A DNA stretch of 64,000 bases from Zhengella mangrovi (GTDB taxonomy: Bacteria > Pseudomonadota > Alphaproteobacteria > Rhizobiales > Rhizobiaceae), in the NCBI RefSeq assembly GCF_002727065.1, contig NZ_PDVP01000002.1, forward strand, positions 62,001-126,000, written 5' to 3'. The translations under genes were made by a program, and so were the position numbers. Position 1 is the first letter of the stretch. Each line of letters starts with the position of its first letter. The notes below the pieces were generated by a model. That model had not been told where the DNA came from. It made no database searches and was given only the letters and a program-made list of their open reading frames with translations. Below are positions 40,273 through 49,487 of this stretch, piece after piece.

Positions 40273-41982
40273 ATGGGTGCACATGAGGGGATGACTGCCG
40301 GCGGAGCGATCTTTCCGCGGCTGAAGGCGCTCGGCGTGGATTATGTCTTCGCCAATTCCGGCACCGACTTCCCGCCGATCATCGAAGGACTGGCCCAGGC
40401 CGAATCCGCGGGGATCGACCTGCCAAAGGCGCTGGTCATGCCGCATGAACACGCGGCGCTGGGCATGGCGCACGGCTATTACCTGATGACCGGGCGCGCG
40501 CAGGCCGTCATGCTGCACACCAATGTCGGCCTCGCCAACGGCGCCATCGGCGCCATCAACGCGGCCTGCGAGCACATCCCGATGATCCTCATGTCGGGGC
40601 GAACGCCCGTGACCGAAAGCGGGCGCTTCGGCGCGCGGACCGTGCCGATCGGCTGGGGACAGGAAATGCGCGACCAGACCGCGCTGGTGCGCGAGGCCGC
40701 CAAGTGGGACTACGAACTGAAGTTTCCCGAGCAGTTGCCCGCCGTGCTCGACCGGGGCCATGCCATCGCGAACTCGACCCCGAAGGGTCCAGTTTACCTG
40801 TCGCTGCCGCGCGAGGTGCTGTGCGAAGAGGTCGCTGTCGCGGGACTGGAGGCGGCACCCTCGATGCGGCCCGCCGTCGCCGCGCCCGACCCGGCGGCGA
40901 CCGAAACGCTCGCGCGCTGGCTGGCGGATGCCGACGCCCCGCTGATCGTCGCCCAGCGCGGGGCCGGCGACGCGGCGAGTTTCGAGGCCTTCGGCCGCTG
41001 GGCCGAGGAATGGGGCATCGCCGTCTGCTCCTGGTGGGCGACCCACCTGGCAATCCCGACCGACCATCCGTGCCATGTCGGCGCCAATCCTGCGCCCTGG
41101 CTCGAGAATGCCGACGTGGTCCTGATCCTCGACTGCCTGGCGCCCTGGATGCCCGATGCGCACGGGCCGGCACCCGACGCGAAAATCGTCAACATGGGTC
41201 CGGACCCGATCTTTTCCCGTTTCCCGGTGCGCAATTTCCGGTCCGACCTTTCGATTGTCGGCGAGAACGCCCGGACCATTCCGGCTCTTGTCGAGGCCAT
41301 GGCGCGCCTGCCCGTCGACAGGGCCCGGCGAGACGCCCGGCGGGCGCGGCTGGCCGAGGCGACCGGCGCCCTACGCGACCGCCAAAGGGAAGCGGCCGAA
41401 CCGAAGGGCAGCGATCTTACCAAGGCTTCCGTCAGCCGCATACTCGGGGAAGCGCTCGACGAACTTGATTGCGAAAATTCCGTCTTCTCGGAACTGGGAA
41501 CGATGCTTGGCCCCCTGCCCCGGCGCCGTCACCGGTCCTGGTTCCAGGAACCGCATTCCGGCGGCCTCGGCTGGTCTTTCCCGTGCGCGCTCGGCGCCCA
41601 GCTGGCGGAGCCGGACCGGCTTTGCGTCGCGACCATGGGCGACGGCAGCTACATGTTTTCCAACCCCGTGGCCTGCCACCAGATCGCGGAAGCCCTGCAA
41701 CTGCCCGTACTTGTCGTCATTCTCAACAATGGCGAGTGGGGAGCCGTGCGCCAGTCGGTCTCCGGGCTTTATCCCGACGGTGCCGCGGCGAAGGCCAATC
41801 GCATGCCATTGACCGGCCTGACGCCGTCGCCGGATTTCTGCCTCGTGGCCAGGGCGAGCCGTGCCCTTGCGCTCGATGTCCACGAGGCGGCCGACCTGCG
41901 CCCTGCCCTGGATGCGGCCTTCCGGGCCATCCGCGACGAGCGGCGGTGCGCGCTTCTCAACGTGCGAATCGTCGAGCCATAG
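40273..41982 (+). CDS. Thiamine diphosphate-dependent enzyme (acetolactate synthase / benzoylformate decarboxylase family)
   Basis: 569 residues in the usual three-domain layout. Catalytic glutamate in MPHEHAALGMAHGY near residue 57. ThDP/Mg motif GDGS with the paired NN about 25-30 residues later (GDGSYMF ... NNGEWGA). A clear AGGGAGG ribosome site fixes ATG 40273. No acetolactate-synthase FAD features were recognised. Probably a 2-oxoacid decarboxylase or carboligase. Its position between an aldehyde dehydrogenase and iclR suggests it makes or uses an aldehyde in the same pathway (inference). Confidence 0.82.
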   Translation: MGAHEGMTAGGAIFPRLKALGVDYVFANSGTDFPPIIEGLAQAESAGIDLPKALVMPHEHAALGMAHGYYLMTGRAQAVMLHTNVGLANGAIGAINAACEHIPMILMSGRTPVTESGRFGARTVPIGWGQEMRDQTALVREAAKWDYELKFPEQLPAVLDRGHAIANSTPKGPVYLSLPREVLCEEVAVAGLEAAPSMRPAVAAPDPAATETLARWLADADAPLIVAQRGAGDAASFEAFGRWAEEWGIAVCSWWATHLAIPTDHPCHVGANPAPWLENADVVLILDCLAPWMPDAHGPAPDAKIVNMGPDPIFSRFPVRNFRSDLSIVGENARTIPALVEAMARLPVDRARRDARRARLAEATGALRDRQREAAEPKGSDLTKASVSRILGEALDELDCENSVFSELGTMLGPLPRRRHRSWFQEPHSGGLGWSFPCALGAQLAEPDRLCVATMGDGSYMFSNPVACHQIAEALQLPVLVVILNNGEWGAVRQSVSGLYPDGAAAKANRMPLTGLTPSPDFCLVARASRALALDVHEAADLRPALDAAFRAIRDERRCALLNVRIVEP

Positions 41983-42003
41983 CGCGGTCACCGACTTGTC
42001 CGG

Positions 42004-42025
42004 CGGCCGGTGTTCTGACCGGCCG
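42004..42025 (+). terminator. Possible weak terminator hairpin after the ThDP enzyme gene
   Basis: 8-bp stem CGGCCGGT/ACCGGCCG with 6-base loop, 22 bases after the stop. No T-run follows, so termination efficiency is doubtful. Confidence 0.35.
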
Positions 42026-42058
42026 GGCGGATCGGCTTGCAATTTTGCGAAGGCTGGA

Positions 42059-42073
42059 TTTCACTAGGTGAAA
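42059..42073. promoter_or_regulatory. Putative IclR operator, site 2 (autoregulatory)
   Basis: TTTCACTAGGTGAAA, perfect TTTCAC/GTGAAA arms around TAG. Ends 31 bases before the iclR start codon, where it would overlap the transcription start. This fits autorepression. Confidence 0.72.
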
Positions 42074-42104
42074 ACCAATTCCGGCCAATCGGGACAACCG
42101 CAGC

Positions 42105-42989
42105 ATGTCCGACATCGACCTCCAGAAGACAAGCCAGGCACCGCAGCCGCGCAAGCTCTCGACCGAGAAACGGCCCAGCGTGAAGACGATCCGGGCGCTG
42201 TCGCGCGGCGTCCAGGTGCTGCGCCTGCTGCAGAACTCCGGCGGCATGAGCCTCAACGACCTTCACCGGGTCACCGGCCTGCCCAAGGCGACATTGCTGC
42301 GCATCCTCGTGACGCTCGAAGGGGAAGGCATGATCTGGCAGCGCATCGTCGACAATGCCTACCTGGCCAGCCACGTTTTGCAGAAGTCCCTGACCCGTGC
42401 GGAAGAGGAAATCCGCCTGGCCGAGCTTGCCTCGCCGCTGCTCGAAAAGATGACGCAAACGATCCGGTGGCCATCGATCCTCGCCGTACCGCGCCTGACC
42501 CACATGGAAGTCATCGAGGCCACCGCACCGCGTTCCTACTTCCACCATATCGAGCTTGGCCCGGTCGGTTTCCAGGTCAATATGCTGCTGTCGGCGACCG
42601 GGAGAGCCTATCTCGCCTTCTGTCCCACGGAGGAGCGGGACGCGACGCTGGACCGGCTTCGCCACAGCATGCGCTCCGGCGACAAGATGGCCCGCGACAG
42701 CAAATGGGTCGGCGAGATCATCTCGATGACACGCCAGCGCGGATACGCGGTGCGCGATCCGCGTTTCGGCGGCAATTTCGATCTCACCCGGCGCCACTAC
42801 GACGACGGCCGGGATTCGCTGGCCGTTCCGGTGTTCAATGGCCGGCGTGTCGCCGCCTGCATCAACATCACCTGGATCCGGCGCGTGACGTCCCAGGCCG
42901 ACATCGTGGCCAAATATCTCGGCGAGGTCAAAACCATTGCGCGCACACTCGGACAGCAGATCTCCGGCGAGAGCGGCAGCGGGTCCTGA
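42105..42989 (+). CDS. IclR-family transcriptional regulator
   Basis: 294 residues. N-terminal winged helix (SRGVQVLRLLQNSGGMSLNDLHRVTGLPKATLLRIL) at about residues 30-75, and the C-terminal IclR effector domain (LLSATGRAYLAF, DDGRDSLAVPVFNGRRVAACINI). The N-terminal tail of about 28 residues is a little long. Four TTTCAC-N3-GTGAAA palindromes lie upstream of this gene and of three neighbouring transcription units, so it is the probable local master regulator of the 31.7-58.5 kb catabolic island. Effector unknown. Confidence 0.9.
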   Translation: MSDIDLQKTSQAPQPRKLSTEKRPSVKTIRALSRGVQVLRLLQNSGGMSLNDLHRVTGLPKATLLRILVTLEGEGMIWQRIVDNAYLASHVLQKSLTRAEEEIRLAELASPLLEKMTQTIRWPSILAVPRLTHMEVIEATAPRSYFHHIELGPVGFQVNMLLSATGRAYLAFCPTEERDATLDRLRHSMRSGDKMARDSKWVGEIISMTRQRGYAVRDPRFGGNFDLTRRHYDDGRDSLAVPVFNGRRVAACINITWIRRVTSQADIVAKYLGEVKTIARTLGQQISGESGSGS

Positions 42990-43031
42990 GGCATCCGGCA
43001 GCGACCGCGGGACACGCAGCGCTGACGCAAA

Positions 43032-43046
43032 TTTCACTTGGTGAAA
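43032..43046. promoter_or_regulatory. Putative IclR operator, site 3
   Basis: TTTCACTTGGTGAAA, part of a 17-bp perfect palindrome (A/T at the ends). Lies 166 bases before the P450 start, in the 223-base gap after iclR. Confidence 0.72.
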
Positions 43047-43212
43047 TGGTTTCCAAAAGCGTTTGGTACCAGGCGATTCCGGCGCTTCAATGGACCATGA
43101 GGAGCGATGTGCCGGCCTTCATCAGTCCACTGGAGGGTGGAGAAGGATCCGGTACGGGAAGCGAAGGCAGGAGAGCCGTGCCGCGGCCGGCCTGCCGGAA
43201 GGGAGGATCCAT

Positions 43213-44463
43213 ATGAACGTCATGAATCCCATCAGCGAGGCGCAGGATTTCGATCCGTTCGATCTCAACGCGCCGCATGCCGTCTGGGAACTCTTCCGCA
43301 AGCAGCAACCGATCTTCTATCACGAGAAATCGGGATACTGGGTTGTCAGCCGCTATAACGACATCAAGGCCATCTTCGACGACTGGAAGACGTTTTCCTC
43401 CGAGAATGCCCAGAAGCCGATGCGGCCGATGTGCGAGGCGGGCCGGAAAATCCTGACGGACGGCGGTTTCACTGCCTATTCGGGGCTGACCGCGCGCGTT
43501 CCGCCGGAGCATACCCGCATCCGCAAGGTTGCCCAGTCCTGCTTCGGTCCGCGGCGCTTCAAGTCCATCGAACCGCAGATCGAAGAGATCGTCTCCCGCC
43601 ATCTCGACCTGCTGGAAGAAGCCGGCAAGGCCGGCGAACCGGTCGATTTCTGGCAGGTCGTCGCCTACCCGGTCCCCGCCCACGTCCTGTTCACGCTCAT
43701 GGGCATCCCGGAACGGGACGTGCCGAAGATCAAGCAGTACGGGCTGAGCCGCGCACGGATGACGTGGTCCGACCTGTCCGACGAGGAACAGATCCCCGTT
43801 GCCCACGACATGGTCGCTTACTGGAAATACATCCACGACCTGCTGGACATGCGCCGCAAGGAGCCAGGCGACGACTTTCCGTCCGACCTGCTGCGGCTGC
43901 AGGCAGAGGGCGCGGAGATTTCCGACGAGGAGATCGCCGGCGTGCTCTATTCCACGCTCTTCGCCGGGCATGAGACGACGTCGACCTTCATGGGCAACTA
44001 CGTGCTGGCCATGATGAAGAACCGGGACGTCTGGGACGAGATCAAGACCGATGCCTCGAAGATCCCGAACGCGGTGGAGGAAATGCTGCGCTACATGCCG
44101 TCGGTGGTCGGCTGGCGGCGCAAGGCGCGGCATGCCGCGACGATCGGCGGTGTCGAGGTGCCGGAAGGCGCGGAAATCCTGATGATCACCGGTTCGGCAA
44201 ACCGGGACGAAGAGCAGTTCCCGCATGGCGAAACGCTCGACATCAGCCGCCAGAATGCGCGCTCGCACCTCTCCTTCGGCTACGGCATCCACTATTGCCT
44301 CGGCTTCCAGCTGGCAAAGATGGAAGGCACGATCCTGCTGCGGCAACTGTCCGAACGGTTCCCGTCGCTGCGCCTGAAGGAAGGCTTCGAGGCCCGGTAT
44401 CACCGCAATATCACGTTCCGTGTGCCGCAGTCGGTCATGGTCGAATGGGATGGAATGGCATGA
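43213..44463 (+). CDS. Cytochrome P450 (bacterial class I)
   Basis: Haem monooxygenase of 416 residues, soluble. I-helix motif FAGHETTST, ExxR in EMLR and haem-binding FGYGIHYCLG with proximal cysteine C362. GGGAGG precedes ATG 43213; the longer upstream frame covers the regulatory region. Needs an electron chain: a [2Fe-2S] ferredoxin is encoded at the end of the same operon (50968); no reductase is in the operon. The next two genes encode a split PEP-synthase-like phosphotransferase, as beside the P450 CreJ in the Corynebacterium 4-cresol pathway, so its true substrate may be a phosphate ester (inference). Confidence 0.93.
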   Translation: MNVMNPISEAQDFDPFDLNAPHAVWELFRKQQPIFYHEKSGYWVVSRYNDIKAIFDDWKTFSSENAQKPMRPMCEAGRKILTDGGFTAYSGLTARVPPEHTRIRKVAQSCFGPRRFKSIEPQIEEIVSRHLDLLEEAGKAGEPVDFWQVVAYPVPAHVLFTLMGIPERDVPKIKQYGLSRARMTWSDLSDEEQIPVAHDMVAYWKYIHDLLDMRRKEPGDDFPSDLLRLQAEGAEISDEEIAGVLYSTLFAGHETTSTFMGNYVLAMMKNRDVWDEIKTDASKIPNAVEEMLRYMPSVVGWRRKARHAATIGGVEVPEGAEILMITGSANRDEEQFPHGETLDISRQNARSHLSFGYGIHYCLGFQLAKMEGTILLRQLSERFPSLRLKEGFEARYHRNITFRVPQSVMVEWDGMA

Positions 44464-45527
44464 GCGCAGCTTCCTACACGCTGAATTTCGCCGATATCGG
44501 CAAGGACCTGCATGACAAGGTCGGCGGCAAATGCGCGTCTCTGGGAGAGATGACCCAGGCCGGCGTGGCGGTGCCGCCCGGCTTCGCGGTGACCACGGAC
44601 GCCTACCAGACGATGCTCGACCACCATGGCCTGCGCAAGGAGATCGAGCGGCACCTGACGGCGATCGACGCCGAGGACATCGATGCCGTCGACCGTGCCG
44701 CGCAGGCCATTCGCGTGCGCATCCGGTCGCATCACCTGCCTGCGGACGTGGAGGCGGCGATCCGCGCCGCCTATGCGGAGATGGGAGACGACCTGCCCGT
44801 CGCGGTGCGCTCCTCGGCAACGGCCGAAGACCTGCCGGATGCCAGCTTTGCCGGCCAGCAGGACACCTACCTGTGGGTTCGCGGCGCCGACGACGTCGTC
44901 AACCGCGTGCGCGACTGCTGGGCATCGCTGTTCACCACGCGGGCGGTCGCCTACCGCGAGAAGAACCGGATCCCGCATATCGACGTGCTGATGAGCGTTG
45001 GCGTCCAGAAAATGGTCAACGCGAAGGCCGCCGGCGTCGCCATGACACTCGATCCCGGCACCGGTGACCGCACCCGCATCGTGATCGATGCCTCATGGGG
45101 CCTCGGCGAAATGGTCGTTTCCGGCGTCGTGACACCGGACAATTTCGTCGTTGAAAAGGTGCTCGAGGAGATCATCGACCGCAAGATTTCCGACAAGCAT
45201 GTCGAACTGGTCGGCGACGAGGCAGCCGGAGAGGCCATCGAACGGGAGGTCGATGAGCATCGCCGCAAGCAGCCCAGCCTGTCGGATGCCGAGGTGCTGG
45301 CCGTGGCCCGCCTGGCCAAGCGGCTGGAACGGCAGAACAAGTGCCCGCAGGACGTCGAGTGGGCCATCGACGCCGACCTGCCCGAGGGGGAGAACCTGCT
45401 GGCACTGCAGAGCCGGCCGGAAACCATCTGGTCGCAGAAAAAGGTCGAGAAGCCGAAGACAAGCTACGCGACGGGGATGATAGGCATCGTCAACACGCTG
45501 AACAATCCGCTTGCTTCGAAAGGCTGA
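44460..45527 (+). CDS. PEP synthase-like ATP-binding subunit (CreI/PpsB-like phosphotransferase component)
   Basis: 355 residues equal to the N-terminal ATP-grasp part of PEP synthase/PPDK only. Visible blocks are GGKCASLGEM, VPPGFAVTTDAY, VAVRSSATAEDLPDASFAGQ, MTLDPGTGD, WGLGEMVVSGVVTPDNF, and the end GENLLALQSRPETIWS. The phosphohistidine domain is absent and is supplied by the next gene. The same split (about 40 and 70 kDa) is known in phenylphosphate synthase of Thauera and in CreHI of Corynebacterium, which phosphorylate phenol and 4-cresol with ATP giving AMP and phosphate. Start overlaps the P450 stop (ATGA). Substrate here unknown, an aromatic or alkyl alcohol by analogy. Confidence 0.85.
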   Translation: MSAASYTLNFADIGKDLHDKVGGKCASLGEMTQAGVAVPPGFAVTTDAYQTMLDHHGLRKEIERHLTAIDAEDIDAVDRAAQAIRVRIRSHHLPADVEAAIRAAYAEMGDDLPVAVRSSATAEDLPDASFAGQQDTYLWVRGADDVVNRVRDCWASLFTTRAVAYREKNRIPHIDVLMSVGVQKMVNAKAAGVAMTLDPGTGDRTRIVIDASWGLGEMVVSGVVTPDNFVVEKVLEEIIDRKISDKHVELVGDEAAGEAIEREVDEHRRKQPSLSDAEVLAVARLAKRLERQNKCPQDVEWAIDADLPEGENLLALQSRPETIWSQKKVEKPKTSYATGMIGIVNTLNNPLASKG

Positions 45528-45563
45528 CGGGCAGACCAATTCATTCATAAGGGAGGAATGAGA

Positions 45564-47375
45564 ATGAATGTGCACAAAAGCATGTTTCCGAGTGCCTTCG
45601 AGGTGGAAACACCCGAGGGCGCGGAAGGCTGGAAAGACCTGTACCCCTATTACACGCATTTCCAGCCGGCGCGGCGCGCCGTCGACGATGCGACCTTCTG
45701 GTTCTGCAATTCGCAGCACTGGCCGACGCCGTTCCGCCCGTTCGACACGATCATGCTCGACTTCGCCATCAAGGGCCTCGGGCAGTACAACACCCGCCAC
45801 CTGGTGGTGCCGCCGGCCAATGGCGTCGATTATCGCATCCTGAACGGCTACGTGTATTTCTCGCCGGTCGCCGTGGCGCCGGAGAAGATCGAAGCCCGCG
45901 TCCCGCAGTTCATGGAACGCGCCGGTCACTACTTCATGAACTGGGGCGATCTCTACGCCAACTGGAAGAAGAAGGTGATGGCCAAGATCGAGGAACTCGA
46001 GGCCATCCACTTCGAGGAACTGCCCGAGGTCGAGGACATCGAGGTGGTGACAGGCGGCAAGGGCCTGGATTCGACCAACCAGCTGTTCGACCAGTATGAC
46101 AAGGCCATCGAGCTTGCCTACAAGATCTGGCAGTACCACTTCGAGTTCCTGAACCTCGGCTATGCCGCCTATCTCGACTTCTTCGGTTTCGTGAAGGAAC
46201 AGTTCCCCTCCATTCCGGACCAGGCCATCGCCAAGATGGTGCAGGGCGTGGACAGCGAGCTGTTCCGTCCCGACGACGAGATCAAGAAGCTGGCGAAGCG
46301 CGCGGTCGAACTCGGTTGCGCCGATGCGCTGAAGTCCGGTTCCGCGGACGAGGCGCTTGCCGCCGTGGCCAAGGCGCCGGGTGGCGAACAGTGGCTGAAA
46401 CAGTGGGAAGACGCCAAGAACCCCTGGTTCAACTTCACCTCCGGCAACGGCTTCTACTCGACGGACAAGTACTGGATCGACCATCTCGACATCCCGATGG
46501 GATACCTGCGCGACTACATCGAGCGCGTCGAGCAGGGCGAGGAGATCATGCGCCCGACGGAAGCGCTGCTGAAGGAGCGTGACCGCATCACTGCCGAATA
46601 CCGCGAGATGATGGACGAGGAAGCACAGGGCGTCTTCGACCAGAAGCTCGGCCTTGCCCGCGTGGTCTTCCCCTATGTCGAGGACCACAACTTCTACATC
46701 GAGCACTGGGCGATCGGCGTGTTCTGGCGCAAGATGCGGCAGCTCTCCAGCCTGCTGGCAAGGCACGGCTTCTGGAAGAACGAGGACGACATGTTCTTCC
46801 TGAACCGCAACGAGGTGCGCGACGTGCTGTGGGACTACTCCTCCAGCTGGGCCATCGGCGTGCCCAACCGCGGCTCCAGCGTCTGGCCGGAAGAGATCGA
46901 GCGCCGCCGCAAGATCTACAAGGCCCTGTCGGCGCATCGTCCGCTGCCGGCGCTCAACAACCCGCCGGACGTCATCACGGAACCCTTCACGATCATGCTC
47001 TGGGGCATCACGTCGGATGCCGTCAAGCGCTGGGTCAAGTCGGATGAAGGCGGATCGGGCCTCGAAGGCATGGCAGCCGCGCCGGGCGTTGTCGAAGGCG
47101 TGGCGCGCGTGCTGTCGAGCCCGGACGAACTCGGCCAGCTGCAAAAGGGCGACATTCTCGTCACCCCGGTGACGGCGCCGAGCTGGGCGCCGGTCTTCGG
47201 CAAGATCGCTGCTGCCGTGACCGATATCGGCGGCATGATGAGCCACGCGGCCATCGTCTGCCGCGAGTATGGCCTGCCGGCCGTGACCGGTACGGGCAAT
47301 GCCTCGTCCAAGATCAAGACCGGCATGAAGCTCAGGGTCGATGGCAACAAGGGGACGGTCGAGATTCTCGACTGA
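45564..47375 (+). CDS. PEP synthase-like phosphohistidine subunit (CreH/PpsA-like phosphotransferase component)
   Basis: 603 residues. The C-terminus holds the swivelling phosphohistidine domain with H561 in GGMMSHAAIVCREYGLPAV; the first ~480 residues form the helical, aromatic-rich, presumably substrate-binding part also seen in phenylphosphate synthase subunit 1. The PEP/pyruvate TIM-barrel domain of true PEP synthase is missing. The ribosome site GGGAGG (45551-45556) fits ATG 45564 with 7 bases spacing better than ATG 45558. Together with the gene upstream it should move the beta-phosphate of ATP through H561 to a hydroxyl group of the substrate. No third CBS-domain subunit as in Thauera is seen. 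Confidence 0.85.
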   Translation: MNVHKSMFPSAFEVETPEGAEGWKDLYPYYTHFQPARRAVDDATFWFCNSQHWPTPFRPFDTIMLDFAIKGLGQYNTRHLVVPPANGVDYRILNGYVYFSPVAVAPEKIEARVPQFMERAGHYFMNWGDLYANWKKKVMAKIEELEAIHFEELPEVEDIEVVTGGKGLDSTNQLFDQYDKAIELAYKIWQYHFEFLNLGYAAYLDFFGFVKEQFPSIPDQAIAKMVQGVDSELFRPDDEIKKLAKRAVELGCADALKSGSADEALAAVAKAPGGEQWLKQWEDAKNPWFNFTSGNGFYSTDKYWIDHLDIPMGYLRDYIERVEQGEEIMRPTEALLKERDRITAEYREMMDEEAQGVFDQKLGLARVVFPYVEDHNFYIEHWAIGVFWRKMRQLSSLLARHGFWKNEDDMFFLNRNEVRDVLWDYSSSWAIGVPNRGSSVWPEEIERRRKIYKALSAHRPLPALNNPPDVITEPFTIMLWGITSDAVKRWVKSDEGGSGLEGMAAAPGVVEGVARVLSSPDELGQLQKGDILVTPVTAPSWAPVFGKIAAAVTDIGGMMSHAAIVCREYGLPAVTGTGNASSKIKTGMKLRVDGNKGTVEILD

Positions 47376-47433
47376 CACCGCGAACCGGAGCGCGGACCGG
47401 CCGGGTTCGCGCTCCCTTTCATTGGGATTGGTG

Positions 47434-48039
47434 ATGCTCGACACTTCAGATGGCCTTGCGCGCTACGATGACGTCTGGCGCGAAGCCGAGCCCTATCTGC
47501 GCGCCCGCAAGAACGACATTCACATTCCGCTGTCGTTTGCCTGGTGCCAGCGCCTGCTTGAAGCCTATCCGGACGCCGATCGCGACATCTGTTCCCTCGC
47601 GATCCTGCTGCATGACATCGGCTGGTACGCCATCGACATGGAGACCATCGTCGCCGAGGGATTCCGCTCGGAGAATTTCCTGCAGTCGGACGTTCGCTAC
47701 CGGCACGAGCAGGAAGGCGTCCGGCTGGCAAATGACGTGCTTGCCAACACCGGCTGGAATGAAACGGTGATCGCCGCCGTCTGCGAGATCATCGACGGGC
47801 ACGACACCCGCCCTCACCCGCACCACCTCGACGACCGCGTCGTGCGCGACGCCGACAAGCTCTGGCGCTTCGAGGTGGCCGGCGTGTCCACCTCGGCCGA
47901 CTGGTTCGGCGTGACCCCGCACGTCATCGTCGACCGGCTGGAAACACTCATCCCGAAGCTTGAGACCGAAGCCGCGCAGGACATGGCCAGGAGCGAACTG
48001 GCCGCGACGCGCGGCCGGCTCATGCTGCACCTGATCTAG
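47434..48039 (+). CDS. HD-domain phosphohydrolase 1 (CreD-like candidate)
   Basis: 201 residues. Complete HD-type metal site: H30, H60-D61 (in AILLHDIGW), further histidines H91 and H123 (IIDGHDT), and D141 (RDADKLW). No nucleotide-signalling or sensor domain is attached, which points to a small-molecule phosphatase. Lies between the phosphotransferase pair and an aldehyde dehydrogenase and has a paralogue at 49484. In the 4-cresol pathway the phosphate is removed after P450 oxidation by CreD, recalled as a metal-dependent phosphohydrolase, so this or its paralogue is the candidate for that step (inference). Confidence 0.82.
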   Translation: MLDTSDGLARYDDVWREAEPYLRARKNDIHIPLSFAWCQRLLEAYPDADRDICSLAILLHDIGWYAIDMETIVAEGFRSENFLQSDVRYRHEQEGVRLANDVLANTGWNETVIAAVCEIIDGHDTRPHPHHLDDRVVRDADKLWRFEVAGVSTSADWFGVTPHVIVDRLETLIPKLETEAAQDMARSELAATRGRLMLHLI

Positions 48040-48047
48040 GGCCTGCC

Positions 48048-49487
48048 ATGGACATGTTCATCGACGGCGACTGGCGGACATCCGCTACCGGGAAGACCAT
48101 GCCGGTCATCGACCCCGCAACCGGCGAGACCTTCGAAACCGTGCCGGACGGCGAGGCCGGCGACGCCGACCTTGCCGTTGCCTCGGCCGCTCGTGCCTTC
48201 GAGACCTGGCGCCATGTCCCCATGGCCGAGCGCGTGCGCCTGCAAAAGAAATGCGCGCAGGCGATGCGCGACAATGCCGAAGCGGTCGGCGCCCTGCTGA
48301 ACCGCGAGCTCGGCCGCCCTCTCCCGGCCTGTATCGCCGAGATTTCCCGGTCGGCCGACCTGCTCGACATCTATGCCGAGGAGGGTTTGCGGCTCAATGC
48401 CACGTTCGCGCTCGGCAGCACGCCGGGCGAAAAGACGATCGTCACCCGCGATCCGGTCGGCGTGGTCATAGCGATCACGCCCTTCAACTACCCGGTGACG
48501 CTGCTGATGTTCAAGCTGGGCGCCGCGCTGATCGCTGGCTGCACCGTGGTTGCCAAGCCGGCCGAGGATACGCCGCTCTCCACGCTGAAGCTGGCAGACC
48601 TGTTCTTCCAGGCCGGGCTGCCAGCCGGCGTCTTCAACGTCGTCACCGGCTCCGGCCGCGGTATCGGTGCCGCGCTGATCGAGCACCCGGTGCCGCGCAA
48701 GATCGCCTTCACCGGGGGAACGGCGGCCGGCAAGGCGATTGCCGCCGCGGCCACGGGCACGTTGAAGCGGTTGACACTGGAACTGGGCGGCCAGAGCGCG
48801 GCGGTCATCTGCGCCGATGCCGATCTCGCGAAGGCGACCGACGCGATCGTCCGCCACGGCTTCGCCAATTCCGGCCAGTTCTGCTACCGCGTCAACCGCG
48901 TCTACGTCGAGCGGCCGGTCTACGCGGACGTCCTCGCGATGCTGTCTGAAAAGACCGCCCGGCTGACGCTGGCGCCCGCCGGGGGCACCGGCGATCTCGG
49001 TCCGCTGGTCAACGAGAAGATCTACGCGAACTCGGCGGCGCAGACGGAAGACGCGCGGCGGAAGGGCGCGCGGATCCTGACCGGCGGCAACCGCAAGACC
49101 GGGCCGGGATTCGACAAGGGATTCTACTTTCCGCCAACGATCATCGCCGATGCAACCCACGAGATGCTGATCCTGACCGAGGAGACCTTCGGCCCGGTCA
49201 TCGGCATCTGCCCTGTCGACAGCCCGGCGGAAGCCCTGCGCCATGCCAATGCGAGCCGCTACGGACTCGCCGGTTTCGTCTTCACCCGCGATCTCGCCCG
49301 CGGCCTGTCGCTGTGCGAGGGCATGGAAGCCGGATCGGTCTGGCTCAACGACATACAGCGGTCATCGCACCATGTTCCCTTCGGCGGCATGAAGGAGAGC
49401 GGGCTCGGGCGGGAAAAAGGCCGCTACGGGGTCGAGAGCTACCTGGAATACAAGACCATCTATCTCAGCTACGAGGTGCCGGAATGA
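48048..49487 (+). CDS. NAD(P)-dependent aldehyde dehydrogenase
   Basis: 479 residues. Catalytic Glu in ELGGQSAA, catalytic Cys in NSGQFCYRVNR, cofactor site FTGGTAAGKAIA, and C-terminal PFGGMKESGLGREKGRYGVESYLEYK. Resembles benzaldehyde/salicylaldehyde or succinate-semialdehyde dehydrogenases; exact aldehyde unknown. Nine bases after HD1 and overlapping HD2 (ATGA), so it is part of the P450/phosphotransferase operon. It would oxidise the aldehyde made from the hydroxylated product. Confidence 0.9.
   Translation: MDMFIDGDWRTSATGKTMPVIDPATGETFETVPDGEAGDADLAVASAARAFETWRHVPMAERVRLQKKCAQAMRDNAEAVGALLNRELGRPLPACIAEISRSADLLDIYAEEGLRLNATFALGSTPGEKTIVTRDPVGVVIAITPFNYPVTLLMFKLGAALIAGCTVVAKPAEDTPLSTLKLADLFFQAGLPAGVFNVVTGSGRGIGAALIEHPVPRKIAFTGGTAAGKAIAAAATGTLKRLTLELGGQSAAVICADADLAKATDAIVRHGFANSGQFCYRVNRVYVERPVYADVLAMLSEKTARLTLAPAGGTGDLGPLVNEKIYANSAAQTEDARRKGARILTGGNRKTGPGFDKGFYFPPTIIADATHEMLILTEETFGPVIGICPVDSPAEALRHANASRYGLAGFVFTRDLARGLSLCEGMEAGSVWLNDIQRSSHHVPFGGMKESGLGREKGRYGVESYLEYKTIYLSYEVPE

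Noticed and set aside
44460-47375. Reading the two genes as a broken PEP synthase or pyruvate phosphate dikinase
   Set aside because: Both parts start with good sites, are intact and are separated exactly at a domain boundary as in phenylphosphate synthase and CreHI; the PEP barrel is missing and not decayed nearby.
45093-47444. 783-codon open frame on the minus strand
   Set aside because: Antisense to the phosphotransferase subunits, whose motifs and coupled starts are clear.
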